Both the position numbers and the translations under genes were made by a program. Shown here one piece after another: positions 18,699 to 27,228 of a stretch of 64,000 nucleotides of DNA. The notes under the pieces were generated by a model. It ran no database searches, was not told the DNA's origin, and saw only the letters and a list, made by a program, of their open reading frames with translations. Numbering within the stretch: position 1 is the stretch's first letter; each line of letters begins with the position of its first letter. This DNA is from an uncultured Opitutia bacterium (lineage in GTDB: Bacteria > Verrucomicrobiota > Verrucomicrobiia > Opitutales > UBA953): NCBI GenBank assembly GCA_903913915.1, contig CAIWNE010000059.1, positions 1 through 64,000 of the forward strand, written 5' to 3'.

Positions 18699-20585
18699 CT
18701 ACTTGGCGAGCTTGGCCGGGTCGGGGTAGACCAAGGCGTCCACGCGGCCTTCGAGCACGTCGATGGAATGCTTGAGGATATGCGTCGGCGCATACTTGCC
18801 ACCTTCGAGCTTGGCCGACGCCTCGCCGGCGAAGACCTGCTTCATCACGGGCAACGACGGGCGGGCGATCTCGCCGAGGCGGTCGAGCACGTTGCAGGCG
18901 ATCATCACGGCGCCGTCATTATCCTTCAGACGGATGACGCGTTCCAAGGCTTTCAGGCCTTCGGCAGGCTTGCCGAGACGGGCCAGCGCTTCGGCGGCCG
19001 CCGCGACCACGGCGGCGGACTTGTCCTCCAAGGCGACCTTCAGGGCCGCCTCGGCGCCCGCGGCCTTCGGACCAAGGATCGTGCAACCTTGGGCTCCCCA
19101 CCAGCGCATGGGTTCGCTGGGGTCGCTCAGGGCGGCGATGAACTGCGGCAGGTTGGCCGGGTCGCGATCCGAGGCGCGGCAGGCCAGCGCATAGACCTTC
19201 TCGACATCCCAGGCGCCCGGGGCATGCGAGGCTTCGTAGCCTTCGAGCGGCGACCCTTCGGGCAGCAGGCCGTTGTCCTTGATGCGAAGGGTCTGTCCGA
19301 GGAGCGCGGCGCGCATCCGGTCGAGCGTCGCGCGGTGCTCCGGGGCGGCCGCGAGGTTATGGACGCTGTCGGGGTCGCTCTCCATGTCGTAAAGTTCTTC
19401 GGATGGCTTGCTGCCCCAGAACTGCGCCGTGGCGGCGGTCAGGCGTCCGGCGGCGGCCTCGCGGGCCCAGGACTGATAGCCGCGCGCCTGGAACTGGTAT
19501 TCGAGACGCTGCACGTACGGCAGGTCCGGACGGAAGTTGCGGATGTAAAGATAACGGGAACCGGCCACGCCGCGCATCATGTCGTAGCACGAATCCATGC
19601 GGTCGCGCGTCGTGAAGACGAACTCGTTGGCAGGCGCCTTGGCCGGACCGGCCATCGCCCTGCCCTGCATGTACTCGGGGATCTTCAGGCCGGCGAGCGA
19701 GAGCATCGTCGGGGCGAAATCGACGAAGTGCACCGGATCCTTGATGCGCGACCCCGGGGCGGCCGGGGCGAGATGACGCCACTTGGGCGGGTAGTAGACG
19801 ATGAGCGGCACGTGCACGCCGCTCTCCTGCAGGAAGCGCTTGCTGCGCGGAAGCACGCCGCCGTTGTCGCCGTAATAGAAGACGATGGTGTTCTCCGCGA
19901 GGCCGTCCTTCTCCAGGTCACGCAGCTTGGCGGCGATCTGCCCATCCATGACGAGCATGTGATTATAATAACGCGCCCAGTCGGCGCGGATCTCCGGGGT
20001 GTCCGGCTGATAGGGCGGGATACGGACCTCGGAAGGCTTCAGCGGGACGAAATCAAAGGGCAGCTCCTTCTCCGGGAACAGGCAGCTCTCGTGCGTGACC
20101 TCGTGGTTGAAGACGCTGAAGAACGGCTTGGACTTGTCCTTGTTGCCGCGCCAGTGGGCCTGCTTGCCTTGGGCGGTCCAGGCGTCCTTGATGCTGATCG
20201 GGGAATTATAATCCGTCTTCGCGTTGTTGGAGGTGAAGTAGCCCGCCTCGCGGAGCAGCGCCGGGAAACCGCGGAGCCACGATGGGATGATGCCCTGGGC
20301 GCGCATGTGCTGGGCCGGGCCGCAGGTCTCCGGGCTCATGCCCGAGATGATGTTGAAACGCGATGGCGCGCAGACCGGACAGGTGAAGCAGCGTTCGTAG
20401 ACCACTCCTTCGCGGGCAAGCTTGTCGAGCGTCGGCGTGCGCGCGAGCTTGTCGCCGTAGCAGCCCAGGAAGGTGTCGTTGTCCTCGCTCACCAGGCAGA
20501 GGATGTTCGGCCGATCCGGCTGGGCGGCGTTCAGGCCGACGAGGGTGACGAGCAAGCCTAGGCAAAGCAGTCCGCGGAATCGCAT
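18699..20585 (-). CDS. Secreted type I sulfatase with C-terminal HEAT-like repeats
   Basis: 628 aa from the ATG at 20585, which gives a signal peptide (MRFRGLLCLGLLVTLVGLNA). The formylglycine motif CAPSR (Cys72) follows the metal-binding start NILCLVSEDND; FYYGDNGGVLPRSKR and HFVDFAPTMLSLAG are further sulfatase signatures. Residues ~500-628 contain Ala-rich helical repeats (AALKVALEDKSAAVVAAAAE, AEGLKALERVIRLKDNDGA) of HEAT type. It would hydrolyse sulfate esters of polysaccharides or heparin-like glycans and needs a formylglycine-generating enzyme encoded elsewhere. Its stop is 11 bp from the convergent metalloprotease stop. Confidence 0.9.
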   Translation of the reverse strand: MRFRGLLCLGLLVTLVGLNAAQPDRPNILCLVSEDNDTFLGCYGDKLARTPTLDKLAREGVVYERCFTCPVCAPSRFNIISGMSPETCGPAQHMRAQGIIPSWLRGFPALLREAGYFTSNNAKTDYNSPISIKDAWTAQGKQAHWRGNKDKSKPFFSVFNHEVTHESCLFPEKELPFDFVPLKPSEVRIPPYQPDTPEIRADWARYYNHMLVMDGQIAAKLRDLEKDGLAENTIVFYYGDNGGVLPRSKRFLQESGVHVPLIVYYPPKWRHLAPAAPGSRIKDPVHFVDFAPTMLSLAGLKIPEYMQGRAMAGPAKAPANEFVFTTRDRMDSCYDMMRGVAGSRYLYIRNFRPDLPYVQRLEYQFQARGYQSWAREAAAGRLTAATAQFWGSKPSEELYDMESDPDSVHNLAAAPEHRATLDRMRAALLGQTLRIKDNGLLPEGSPLEGYEASHAPGAWDVEKVYALACRASDRDPANLPQFIAALSDPSEPMRWWGAQGCTILGPKAAGAEAALKVALEDKSAAVVAAAAEALARLGKPAEGLKALERVIRLKDNDGAVMIACNVLDRLGEIARPSLPVMKQVFAGEASAKLEGGKYAPTHILKHSIDVLEGRVDALVYPDPAKLAK

Positions 20586-20718
20586 GATGCGGTACAATTT
20601 GCCATGAAGACCCGGGCTTGGAAGAGCCAAATGGCGGAGCCGTGCCACCAGGCAGGCGGCATGGCTCAGCGGGACAGGGGCGGTTCGGGCAGTCCGCCCA
20701 TGCCCCGGCTCACGCGGA

Positions 20719-21405
20719 TCACGGCAACACCGTGACCTTGCCGTCATGCAGGTCGTAATAGGCGCCGACGATCCGGATCGCGCCGGTGCGTTCCAATCCT
20801 GCCAGCACCGGGCTGCGGCGCCGGAGTTCCGTCACGGACCGCAGGACGTTCGCGCGCACCGAGGCGTCGAGCAGCTCGCCCTCGCCGGCCCCTGCCGGGA
20901 GATGGGTACGCGCCTCCGCGACGGCCGGAGCGATTTCCGTCAGCACGGCCCCCATATGGCCGAGCTCGGCCTTGGCGATCGCGCCCTTGACGGCGCCGCA
21001 ACCGCCGTGGCCGAGGACCATCACGAGCTTGGCGCCCGCCAGCTTCGTCGCGAACTCCAGCGAACCCAGCGTCTGCTCGCCGACGACGTTGCCCGCCACG
21101 CGGGCCACGAAGATGTCGCCGACGCCCTGGTCGAAGACGGCTTCGACCGGCACGCGCGAATCGACGCAGGACAGGACGATCGCCTTAGGGTACTGGGCCA
21201 TGGCGGTCGCGGCGACCTGACGGCGCCAATCCTTGTCGGCCGGATGTCCGGCGACGAAACGGGCGTTGCCTTCGGTCAGCTGGCGCAAGACCTCGTCGGG
21301 CGAAGCCGCGGCCTGTTCGTCGCGTCCCGTCGCCGCCCCGACCGGGGCGGCGACACACAGCAGCAACATAAGGAGAAGCTTGGGATTCGGCATGGATGTG
21401 TTCAT
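20719..21405 (-). CDS. Exported beta-class carbonic anhydrase
   Basis: 228 aa from the ATG at 21405. A signal peptide (MLLLCVAAPVGAA) precedes a beta-carbonic anhydrase domain with zinc ligands Cys80 and Asp82 in SCVDSR and His133/Cys136 in LGHGGCGAVKGA. It interconverts CO2 and bicarbonate, and the signal peptide places it outside the cytoplasm, unlike most beta-class enzymes. It lies 8 bp downstream of the SbtA-like transporter gene on the same strand, so it should supply or trap bicarbonate at the transporter. A much longer open frame in this position is an artefact running through the transporter gene. Confidence 0.9.
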   Translation of the reverse strand: MNTSMPNPKLLLMLLLCVAAPVGAATGRDEQAAASPDEVLRQLTEGNARFVAGHPADKDWRRQVAATAMAQYPKAIVLSCVDSRVPVEAVFDQGVGDIFVARVAGNVVGEQTLGSLEFATKLAGAKLVMVLGHGGCGAVKGAIAKAELGHMGAVLTEIAPAVAEARTHLPAGAGEGELLDASVRANVLRSVTELRRRSPVLAGLERTGAIRIVGAYYDLHDGKVTVLP

Positions 21406-21413
21406 GGGGAGAT

Positions 21414-22376
21414 TCAGAGGCAGGCCGCGGCGACCTTGGCGTAGAGCGGGATCCCGAGGACGATGTTGAGGGGGAAGGTCAGCCCGAGGGACAGTCCGAA
21501 GTAGAGCGAGGGGTTGGCTTCGGGGATGGCGAACCGGAGCACCGCCGGCACGGCGATATAGGAAGCGCTCGCGGCCAGGGTCATCAGCAGCGCGCCGTCG
21601 CCGGCGGGCAGGCGGAGCAGCAGCGCCAGGCCGAGGGCGAGCGAGGCATGGACGAGCGGACCGACGACCGCATAGGCCAGCACCCAGCGGGACTTGCCCA
21701 TGACCTCCTTGAAGTTCCGGGCAGCCAGCAGGCCCATGTCCAGGAGGAAGAAGGCGAGCATGCCCTTGAAGAGATCGACGGAGAACGGCTGCATCACGGC
21801 CTTGCCCCGCTCGCCGGTGAGCAGGCCGACCACCATCGCGCCCAGGAGCAGGAGCTGAGCGCCGTCGGTGAAGGATTCGTGGAGGACCTTGCCCAAGCTC
21901 AGGGAAGGCGCGGCGGCGGAGCCGGCCGTCCGTCGGCGCAGGAGATTGGCCATGACCACCGCCAGGATGATCGCGGGCGATTCCATCAGCGCCATCGCCG
22001 CGGACATGTGGCCGCCGTAAGGCACGCCGGTGTTCTCGAGATGCTGGGTCGCGGTGATGAAGGTCACGGCGCTCACGGAACCGTACGTGGCCGCCAAGGC
22101 GACGGCGTCCAGGGGCGGCAGGAACTTGCGGAGCAGCAGGTAGCCGAGGAGCGGCACCACGATCGCCAGGAGCACCGCGCTGCCGAGGCCGGCGGCGACC
22201 GTCGCCGTCAGGCCGGACTTCGCCAAGGCGAACCCGCCCTTCAGGCCGAGCGCCATCAGGAGGTAGAGCGACAGGAACCGCGAGACCTGCGGAGGGATCT
22301 CGAGGTTCGAACGGACGAGGCCGGCGAAGGCGCCGAAGACGAAGAACAGGATCGAAGGGTCGAGGAGATTGCTCAT
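21414..22376 (-). CDS. sbtA: SbtA-family sodium-dependent bicarbonate transporter
   Basis: 320 aa with about ten hydrophobic segments. The pattern matches the SbtA (DUF897) family: LYLLMALGLKGGFALAKS in the first half, the ATYGSVSAVTFITAT segment, and ALMESPAIILAVVMANLL. Family members import bicarbonate with sodium and are best known from cyanobacteria. Here the gene is the first of a two-gene operon with an exported carbonic anhydrase and is divergent from a LysR regulator. No SbtB-like PII gene is adjacent, so the usual allosteric control seems absent or distant. Confidence 0.8.
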   Translation of the reverse strand: MSNLLDPSILFFVFGAFAGLVRSNLEIPPQVSRFLSLYLLMALGLKGGFALAKSGLTATVAAGLGSAVLLAIVVPLLGYLLLRKFLPPLDAVALAATYGSVSAVTFITATQHLENTGVPYGGHMSAAMALMESPAIILAVVMANLLRRRTAGSAAAPSLSLGKVLHESFTDGAQLLLLGAMVVGLLTGERGKAVMQPFSVDLFKGMLAFFLLDMGLLAARNFKEVMGKSRWVLAYAVVGPLVHASLALGLALLLRLPAGDGALLMTLAASASYIAVPAVLRFAIPEANPSLYFGLSLGLTFPLNIVLGIPLYAKVAAACL

Positions 22377-22433
22377 GACCTCCGTTCGTAGGCCCTTGAC
22401 CCATCGTTAAAAGTCTAATTTAAAAAACTTACC

Positions 22434-22451
22434 CATAGTGTTTAAACTATG
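22434..22451. promoter_or_regulatory. Palindromic operator overlapping the LysR start codon
   Basis: CATAGT and ACTATG (22434-22439, 22446-22451) form an inverted repeat with a 6-bp spacer. The right arm contains the ATG of the LysR gene. It sits in the AT-rich 72-bp region between the divergent sbtA operon and regulator, where LysR proteins normally bind for autoregulation and activation. Confidence 0.5.
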
Positions 22452-23375
22452 AACATCACCTTCCGCCAGCTTGACCTTTTCCGCGCCCTCGTCGCCACCG
22501 GCAGCGTCAGCGGGGCCGCCCGCGAGGCCGGCGTCACCCAGCCCACCGCCTCGGTCCACCTCCGCGAGCTCGCCGAGGAGATCGGCCTACCCCTCTACGA
22601 GGTCATCGGGCGGACGGTGCACCTCACCGAGGCGGGCAAGGAACTCGCCGCGTCGGCGCGGATCATGCACGACGAATGGGAATCCTACGGCCAGAAGGTC
22701 GCGGCGCTGAAAGGCGCGGAGCGAGGTCGCCTGCGCGTGGCGGTCGTAAGCACCGCCAAATACTTCGTCCCTCGCCTGCTCGGCGAATTCTGCTCCGCCC
22801 ATCCTGGCGTCGACGTCGCCCTCGAGGTCCTGAACCGCGACGGCGTGATCGACCGGCTGCGCCAGAACCTCGACGACCTCTACGTGATGTCGCGCCCCCC
22901 GGCCGACCTCGCCCTCGAGGACCGGGTCTTCCTGCCCAACCCGCTCGTGCTCATCTGCGCCAAAGGCCATCCGCTCGCCAAGCGGCGGAAACTGGACCTA
23001 CGCCTGCTGGCCGAGGAACGCTTCATCCTGCGCGAAGAAGGATCAGGCACCCGTCTGGCGGCCGACGCCCATTTCCGCGCGCATCGTTTCAAACCCAAGG
23101 TTCGCCTGACCCTCGGCAGCAACGAAGCCATCAAGGAAGCCGTCGCAGGCGGGCTCGGACTCGCGGTCGTCTCCAGCCATGCCCTCCGTCTGGCGCCTTC
23201 GTCAGGCCTCGTCGTGCTGGACGTCGCCGGCTTCCCGATAGCGTCGAGCTGGCACATCGTCTACCCGAGCGGACGACGGCTGTCTCCGGTGGCCAAGGTC
23301 TTCGAGGAGCATCTCGTGCGTCACGCGCGCGACCTGTCCGGCGAGCTCATGCGGCCGAACCAGCCCGCGCGTTAG
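22449..23375 (+). CDS. LysR-family regulator of the carbon-uptake operon
   Basis: 308 aa. The winged helix-turn-helix is at residues 1-65 (FRQLDLFRALVATGSVSGAA, TQPTASVHLRELAEEIG), followed by an effector-binding domain with RLRVAVVSTAKYFVPRLL and SNEAIKEAVAGGLGLAVVS. Length and order are typical for LysR, close in style to the CbbR/CmpR group that controls carbon fixation and bicarbonate transport. It is divergent from sbtA, so inducer-dependent control of bicarbonate uptake is the natural inference. Its 3' end overlaps the convergent MATE gene by 29 bp. Confidence 0.85.
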   Translation: MNITFRQLDLFRALVATGSVSGAAREAGVTQPTASVHLRELAEEIGLPLYEVIGRTVHLTEAGKELAASARIMHDEWESYGQKVAALKGAERGRLRVAVVSTAKYFVPRLLGEFCSAHPGVDVALEVLNRDGVIDRLRQNLDDLYVMSRPPADLALEDRVFLPNPLVLICAKGHPLAKRRKLDLRLLAEERFILREEGSGTRLAADAHFRAHRFKPKVRLTLGSNEAIKEAVAGGLGLAVVSSHALRLAPSSGLVVLDVAGFPIASSWHIVYPSGRRLSPVAKVFEEHLVRHARDLSGELMRPNQPAR

Positions 23376-24666
23376 CCTGCCGGGAAGCCAGCCAGAGCGC
23401 GACGAAAGCGGCGGCCCAGGCGATGACCACGATGGCGACCCAGACCCCTTGCAGCCCGTACCAGGCGGCGAAGAGGGGAAGCAACAGGAATGGCGCGATG
23501 CAGTGCCGCGCCAAGCCCATCCACATGCCATACTCCGGACGGCCGAGCGCCTGCATGAAGAAAACGACGCTGAAGAGCACGGGGTAAGCCGGCAAGGCGA
23601 CGGCGGCGTAGGCGAGGTACTGCCCCAGATGGCCGGATGCCGAGCCGGTCAGGCCCGAATAGACGCAGAGCTTCGGCACCGTCGCGAGCAAGAGCAAGGA
23701 AGCGGCCAGCGCGACCAGGGAGGCCAGGCCGAGCCCCGTGCTCCAGATGCGGAAAGCCGACCGTAGGTCGCCGGCGCCGCGCGCGCGTGACGCCAACGGA
23801 AGCACGGACGAGACGAAGCCGATCAGCGGCATGGAGAAGAGATGCTCGATCCGCAGGGCGAAGCCATAGGCGGCCACGGCATCCTGACCGAATGTCGCCA
23901 CCTGGCGCGTGACGAGGAAGACCGCCACGGGAATCATGAGCATGTTCGCGACGTTGGGCGCAGCCTGCCGAAGGAGCGCCCGGAAGACGTCGGCTCGCAC
24001 CATCGTGAGGCGACCTAAGACCCAACCACGTCGGTGCGCGACCCAATACAGCCCGAGCATCCCCGCTAACTGCACGATCACGGTCGAAGCCGCGATGCCG
24101 GCGACTCCCCACTTCCCCATCAGGAGGAAGTTCAACAGCAGGTTGGCAAAAGCACCGCCGAAGAGGAACCAGAAGTTCGGACGGGCGTCGCCCGAGGCGA
24201 CCAAGGCGGAGTTGACCGTGGCGACCAAGAGGAAGGCGGCGGCTCCGCCGAAGAGGACCGCGGAGAATTCGCGGGCGAGCCGCAAAGCCTCTCCGCTCGC
24301 CCCCTGCCCCGCCAGCATCAGAGTGGCACCCCAGAGGCCGGCGATCGTCAGCACGCCGCCGAGACCTACCGCCAACAAGAGGGCATGCGTCCAGGTCTGC
24401 CTCGCCGCTGCGGACTCGCCGGCGCCCAGCTGGCGGCCGATCAACGCCGTGGCGGCCTGCGCGAGGCCGACCGAGAAAGCCATCAGCACGAAGAAGATCG
24501 GCGCGGCGAAGGAAACGGCCACGACCGCATCCGCGCCGAGCCGTCCGGCGCACCAGAGGTCGATCGGCGCGTAGAGCGTCCCGACGAACATGGCCGCGGC
24601 CGCGGGCAAGCCCATCCGCACCACCGATGCACGGATGGAAGAAGCTTCGACGACGGGAGGATTCAT
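23347..24666 (-). CDS. MATE-family efflux transporter
   Basis: 439 aa from the ATG at 24666. Twelve hydrophobic segments in two halves, with LPAAAAMFVGTLYAPIDLW near the start and an ALIGRQLGAGE motif typical of MATE carriers (NorM/DinF). It should extrude drugs or organic cations using a proton or sodium gradient. The start overlaps the stop of the DinB-like gene in an ATGA junction, so the two are translated together, under the divergent HxlR regulator. Confidence 0.85.
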   Translation of the reverse strand: MNPPVVEASSIRASVVRMGLPAAAAMFVGTLYAPIDLWCAGRLGADAVVAVSFAAPIFFVLMAFSVGLAQAATALIGRQLGAGESAAARQTWTHALLLAVGLGGVLTIAGLWGATLMLAGQGASGEALRLAREFSAVLFGGAAAFLLVATVNSALVASGDARPNFWFLFGGAFANLLLNFLLMGKWGVAGIAASTVIVQLAGMLGLYWVAHRRGWVLGRLTMVRADVFRALLRQAAPNVANMLMIPVAVFLVTRQVATFGQDAVAAYGFALRIEHLFSMPLIGFVSSVLPLASRARGAGDLRSAFRIWSTGLGLASLVALAASLLLLATVPKLCVYSGLTGSASGHLGQYLAYAAVALPAYPVLFSVVFFMQALGRPEYGMWMGLARHCIAPFLLLPLFAAWYGLQGVWVAIVVIAWAAAFVALWLASRQANARAGSAA

Positions 24667-25253
24667 GCCTTCAGGCCACGCAGGATCGCCTCGAGCTGAC
24701 GACGATGGAGACCGAGATGGACCGCGGCGAGGACATGCCAGCGACGGGCGGACATCGGCCCGAACCACGGGTGAGGGAAACGTGCGGGATCATCCAGGTC
24801 CTTGGCGGACGCGACGGCAGCGAGGACTTCGTCGCACGAAGCCTCATAGGCGGCGATGACCGCCCCGGTGACGTCGGGGCTCGGCTTGACGTCGGCGGTG
24901 GAAGCCTTCCCTGCGGGCACCCGGCCCTCCGACAGCTCGCGGATGATCGAAGCACACGCGAGGTTCACGAGGCGCAGGTGCTCGAGGGTCATCAGCACCG
25001 ACCAATGGCGGGAACTATCCTCCAGCCCGCGAGGCCGGGGGATCAGGACGCGTTCGCCCAGGCGTCCGGCGGGACAGACGCGCACCAGCTCGGCCACCAG
25101 GGCTCGTTCTTTCTGGAAGAGCGCCTCGATGCGCTGGCGACCGTGCGTCCATGCACGTAAGGCGAAGAGAATTCGCGCGATCTGCAGTTCGATGCCGGGA
25201 AGCCCGGCACCGGGCGCCGCGAGTTTGGGGGATTCGTTTTGGGTGGTAGCCAT
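24663..25253 (-). CDS. DinB-like four-helix protein
   Basis: 196 aa from the ATG at 25253 (an in-frame TTG lies at 25268). The protein is all-helical with histidines placed as in the DinB/YfiT metal-binding family: LEHLRLVN near the middle and VHLGLHRRQLEAIL at the end. Members include thiol-dependent transferases with a metal site; the substrate here is unknown. It is the first gene of an operon with a MATE exporter, divergent from an HxlR regulator, so it may modify or detoxify a compound that is then exported. Confidence 0.65.
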   Translation of the reverse strand: MATTQNESPKLAAPGAGLPGIELQIARILFALRAWTHGRQRIEALFQKERALVAELVRVCPAGRLGERVLIPRPRGLEDSSRHWSVLMTLEHLRLVNLACASIIRELSEGRVPAGKASTADVKPSPDVTGAVIAAYEASCDEVLAAVASAKDLDDPARFPHPWFGPMSARRWHVLAAVHLGLHRRQLEAILRGLKA

Positions 25254-25284
25254 GCCCGCACGCTTCAAGATTACTTTTAATTTG

Positions 25285-25298
25285 CAAGTAATTACTTG
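25285..25298. promoter_or_regulatory. Perfect palindrome between dinB-like gene and hxlR-like gene
   Basis: CAAGTAATTACTTG is a perfect 14-bp palindrome in the 80-bp AT-rich divergent region. Position and symmetry fit an operator of the adjacent HxlR-type regulator. If the GTG at 25298 were used as the regulator start, the site would touch the start codon. Confidence 0.55.
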
Positions 25299-25333
25299 TG
25301 GTCAGCAAGCGACCTGCCTATCAACCTCAATCC

Positions 25334-25702
25334 ATGAAGCCCAGACGCGCCCCAAAGAAGTCCGCTCTGGCGGCCAAGCGCCGCTCCCCCTGCCCCATCG
25401 CCTGCAGCCTGGACCTGTTCGGCGACAAATGGACCATGCTGGTCATCCGCGACCTCGCGCTCGGCAAGACGAGCTTCAAGGACTTCGCGACCGGTCCGGA
25501 AAACATCCCGACCAACATCCTTAGCGACCGGCTGAGCCGCCTGATGGAGAGCGACATGATCGGCCAGGCCCCCGTCGAAGGCGACGGACGTCGCCTCTCC
25601 TATCACCTCACGCCCAAGGGCCTCGCGCTGCGCCCGGTCCTGCTCGCCCTGCGCGACTGGGGCCTCGAATGGATCGATGGCACCGCTGCGAAACGTGCCT
25701 GA
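25334..25702 (+). CDS. HxlR-family transcriptional regulator
   Basis: 122 aa from the ATG at 25334; an in-frame GTG lies at 25298. The HxlR winged helix is clear: CPIACSLDLFGDKWTMLVIR, FKDFATGPENIPTNILSDRL, and the wing EGDGRRLSYHLTPKG. A conserved cysteine near the N-terminus (SPCPIAC) could sense thiol-reactive compounds, as in other members. It faces the DinB-like/MATE operon, which it probably represses through the palindrome in between. Confidence 0.85.
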   Translation: MKPRRAPKKSALAAKRRSPCPIACSLDLFGDKWTMLVIRDLALGKTSFKDFATGPENIPTNILSDRLSRLMESDMIGQAPVEGDGRRLSYHLTPKGLALRPVLLALRDWGLEWIDGTAAKRA

Positions 25703-25717
25703 CCGAAGATTCACCCC

Positions 25718-26770
25718 ATGCGCCCCCTCTTCTCCGCCCTGCTCGCGTCCATCATGCTCGTGACGGCCGTGCTGGCCTCCGAACCCCGGACAACCCCCTC
25801 GGCTGCAGACCATCCGACCGCCGACGAGGTGCTGCTCCTGACCTCCTTCAAAGCCAACGGCCAGTTCGGTCCTTCGCTTTCGCAGAGCACCGACGGCGTC
25901 CACTTCACGCCGCTCAACCATGGCGAGCCGTTCTTCCAGCCTCCCCGCTGGCCAAACGGCCAGAACCTCGTCCGCGATGCCTCCATCCTCTACCATGACG
26001 GGTTGTTCCACATGGTCTGGACGACGGGCTGGACCGGCCGGATCTTCGGCTACGCTTCCTCGAAGGACCTCGTGAGCTGGTCGGAACCCCGACAAGTGAG
26101 ACCATTCCCGACCACCCTGCCCTCCGAAGACCAGCCGGACAACGTCTGGGCCCCGGAGCTGCACTGGGATCCGGCGAAGCAGGACTTCTTCATCCTCTTC
26201 TCGAGCACCACGCCGCGCGAACGGAACAACGTCGACGCCAGTAACAACGACGGCAAGGTCGGCTCACGCTACGACAACCGCGTCTACATCACCCGCACCA
26301 AGGACTTCGTGAGCTACCGCGAGACCAAGGTCTTCTACCCTTGCGACTTCGCCTCCATCGACGCCGTGATGCGCCTCGACGAAGCCAACCATCGCTGGGC
26401 CATGATTATCAAATGCCCGCGCAACTGGGATCTCCCGCGGATGCCCGGGCGCAACCTCTGGGTCTCGTTCACCGGTCTCGACCTGGATCACCCCGACTTC
26501 ACGCCGTTGCACGGGCCGATCGCCGGCAACCATTCGCCGATGCATTCGAACGACGACCCCAAGAAGGCCATGGCGGAAGGCCCGACGCTCATCCGCTACC
26601 ATGACCGCTGGCTGCTCGTCTGGGACGAACCGGCCGGCGACGGACTCCAGCTCGCGACCTCCGCGGACCTCCTGACGTGGACGCACCGCAAGGACGCCAC
26701 CCTGCCCGCCAAGGAATTCCACGGCACCCTCTTCTACGCCCCCAAGGCGTCTGTCGGCTGGCTTAAGTGA
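25718..26770 (+). CDS. Secreted GH43-like beta-propeller protein
   Basis: 350 aa with a signal peptide (MRPLFSALLASIMLVTAVLA). The sequence has five-bladed beta-propeller features of GH43/GH62/DUF-type glycosidases: RDASILYHDGLFHMVWTT, YASSKDLVSWSEPR, NVWAPELHWDPAKQDFFILF and AEGPTLIRYHDRWLL. The WAPE motif, with a likely catalytic Glu, and the RDAS Asp are in the usual places. Arabinan or xylan side-chain cleavage is plausible; the precise specificity cannot be read. Confidence 0.75.
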   Translation: MRPLFSALLASIMLVTAVLASEPRTTPSAADHPTADEVLLLTSFKANGQFGPSLSQSTDGVHFTPLNHGEPFFQPPRWPNGQNLVRDASILYHDGLFHMVWTTGWTGRIFGYASSKDLVSWSEPRQVRPFPTTLPSEDQPDNVWAPELHWDPAKQDFFILFSSTTPRERNNVDASNNDGKVGSRYDNRVYITRTKDFVSYRETKVFYPCDFASIDAVMRLDEANHRWAMIIKCPRNWDLPRMPGRNLWVSFTGLDLDHPDFTPLHGPIAGNHSPMHSNDDPKKAMAEGPTLIRYHDRWLLVWDEPAGDGLQLATSADLLTWTHRKDATLPAKEFHGTLFYAPKASVGWLK

Positions 26771-26805
26771 AGCCGCGATTCCTATCCGCGGATCATGGAT
26801 AAAAA

Positions 26806-26828
26806 GAAGCCCCGGCGAGCGGGGCTTC
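26806..26828 (-). terminator. Terminator for leftward transcripts
   Basis: A 9-bp GC stem (26806-26814 with 26820-26828) has a 5-nt loop. The A run at 26801-26805 becomes a T run on the minus strand, so it ends transcripts coming from the decayed genes at 26.9-29.2 kb. Confidence 0.8.
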
Positions 26829-26850
26829 GTCAGTCCTCTTCACCGATGGA

Positions 26851-27228
26851 TCACTGCTTCGCAGGGTGTCCGACGCCTTCCATCTTCATCATGCCCTTGA
26901 AGTCGCCGAGCAGACGGAGGTCATCCTTCTACAACCCGGCTTCCGCGACGGCCAGACGCGCCAAGGCGGGCTCGACGAGGTCCGCCGGCAATCCGGCCTC
27001 CCGCAGTCCCGCCGACGTCCGCAGGTCGGCTCCGCCGCACACGACGAACTCCCATGCCTCGGCCGAGCGCTTCAGCAAGGTGCGCCCGCCGTGGCCGGAC
27101 TGGATCCATCCTGCCACCGCGTAATCGCCGACCAACGCGACGGAAGGCACCCTCAGCGGGGCCTCCGGCCGATCGAAGACGCCAGCCAGGAACGCCCGCA
27201 CGCCCTGCTCCGCCGACGCCGGCGTCGG
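26851..27228 (-). pseudogene. Remnant of a copper-uptake-associated-type protein, in-frame TAG
   Basis: The frame directly after the beta-helix gene's TAG reads PTPASAEQGVRAFLAGVFDR, then GDYAVAGWIQSGHGGRTLL, FVVCGGAD and LREAGLPADLVEPALARL. From memory this matches the small exported family annotated as copper uptake system-associated protein. A TAG at 26931-26929 interrupts it, after which the same frame continues as DDLRLLGDFKGMMKMEGVGH and ends at TGA (26851-26853), matching the family's usual tail. There is no signal peptide or ATG; a GTG at 27201 is the only start. So it is N-terminally truncated and broken by a nonsense codon. The family name is recalled, not searched. Confidence 0.55.

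Noticed and set aside
18768-20561. 597-aa plus-strand frame
   Set aside because: Antisense of the sulfatase gene; no domain, Arg/Gly/His-rich.
20719-22404. Apparent 561-aa protein ending in carbonic anhydrase
   Set aside because: The first ~330 residues are an off-frame reading of the sbtA gene; the signal peptide fixes the start at 21405.
23372-24553. 393-aa minus-strand frame inside the MATE gene
   Set aside because: Same strand but a different frame; Arg-rich and without hydrophobic helices, so not coding.
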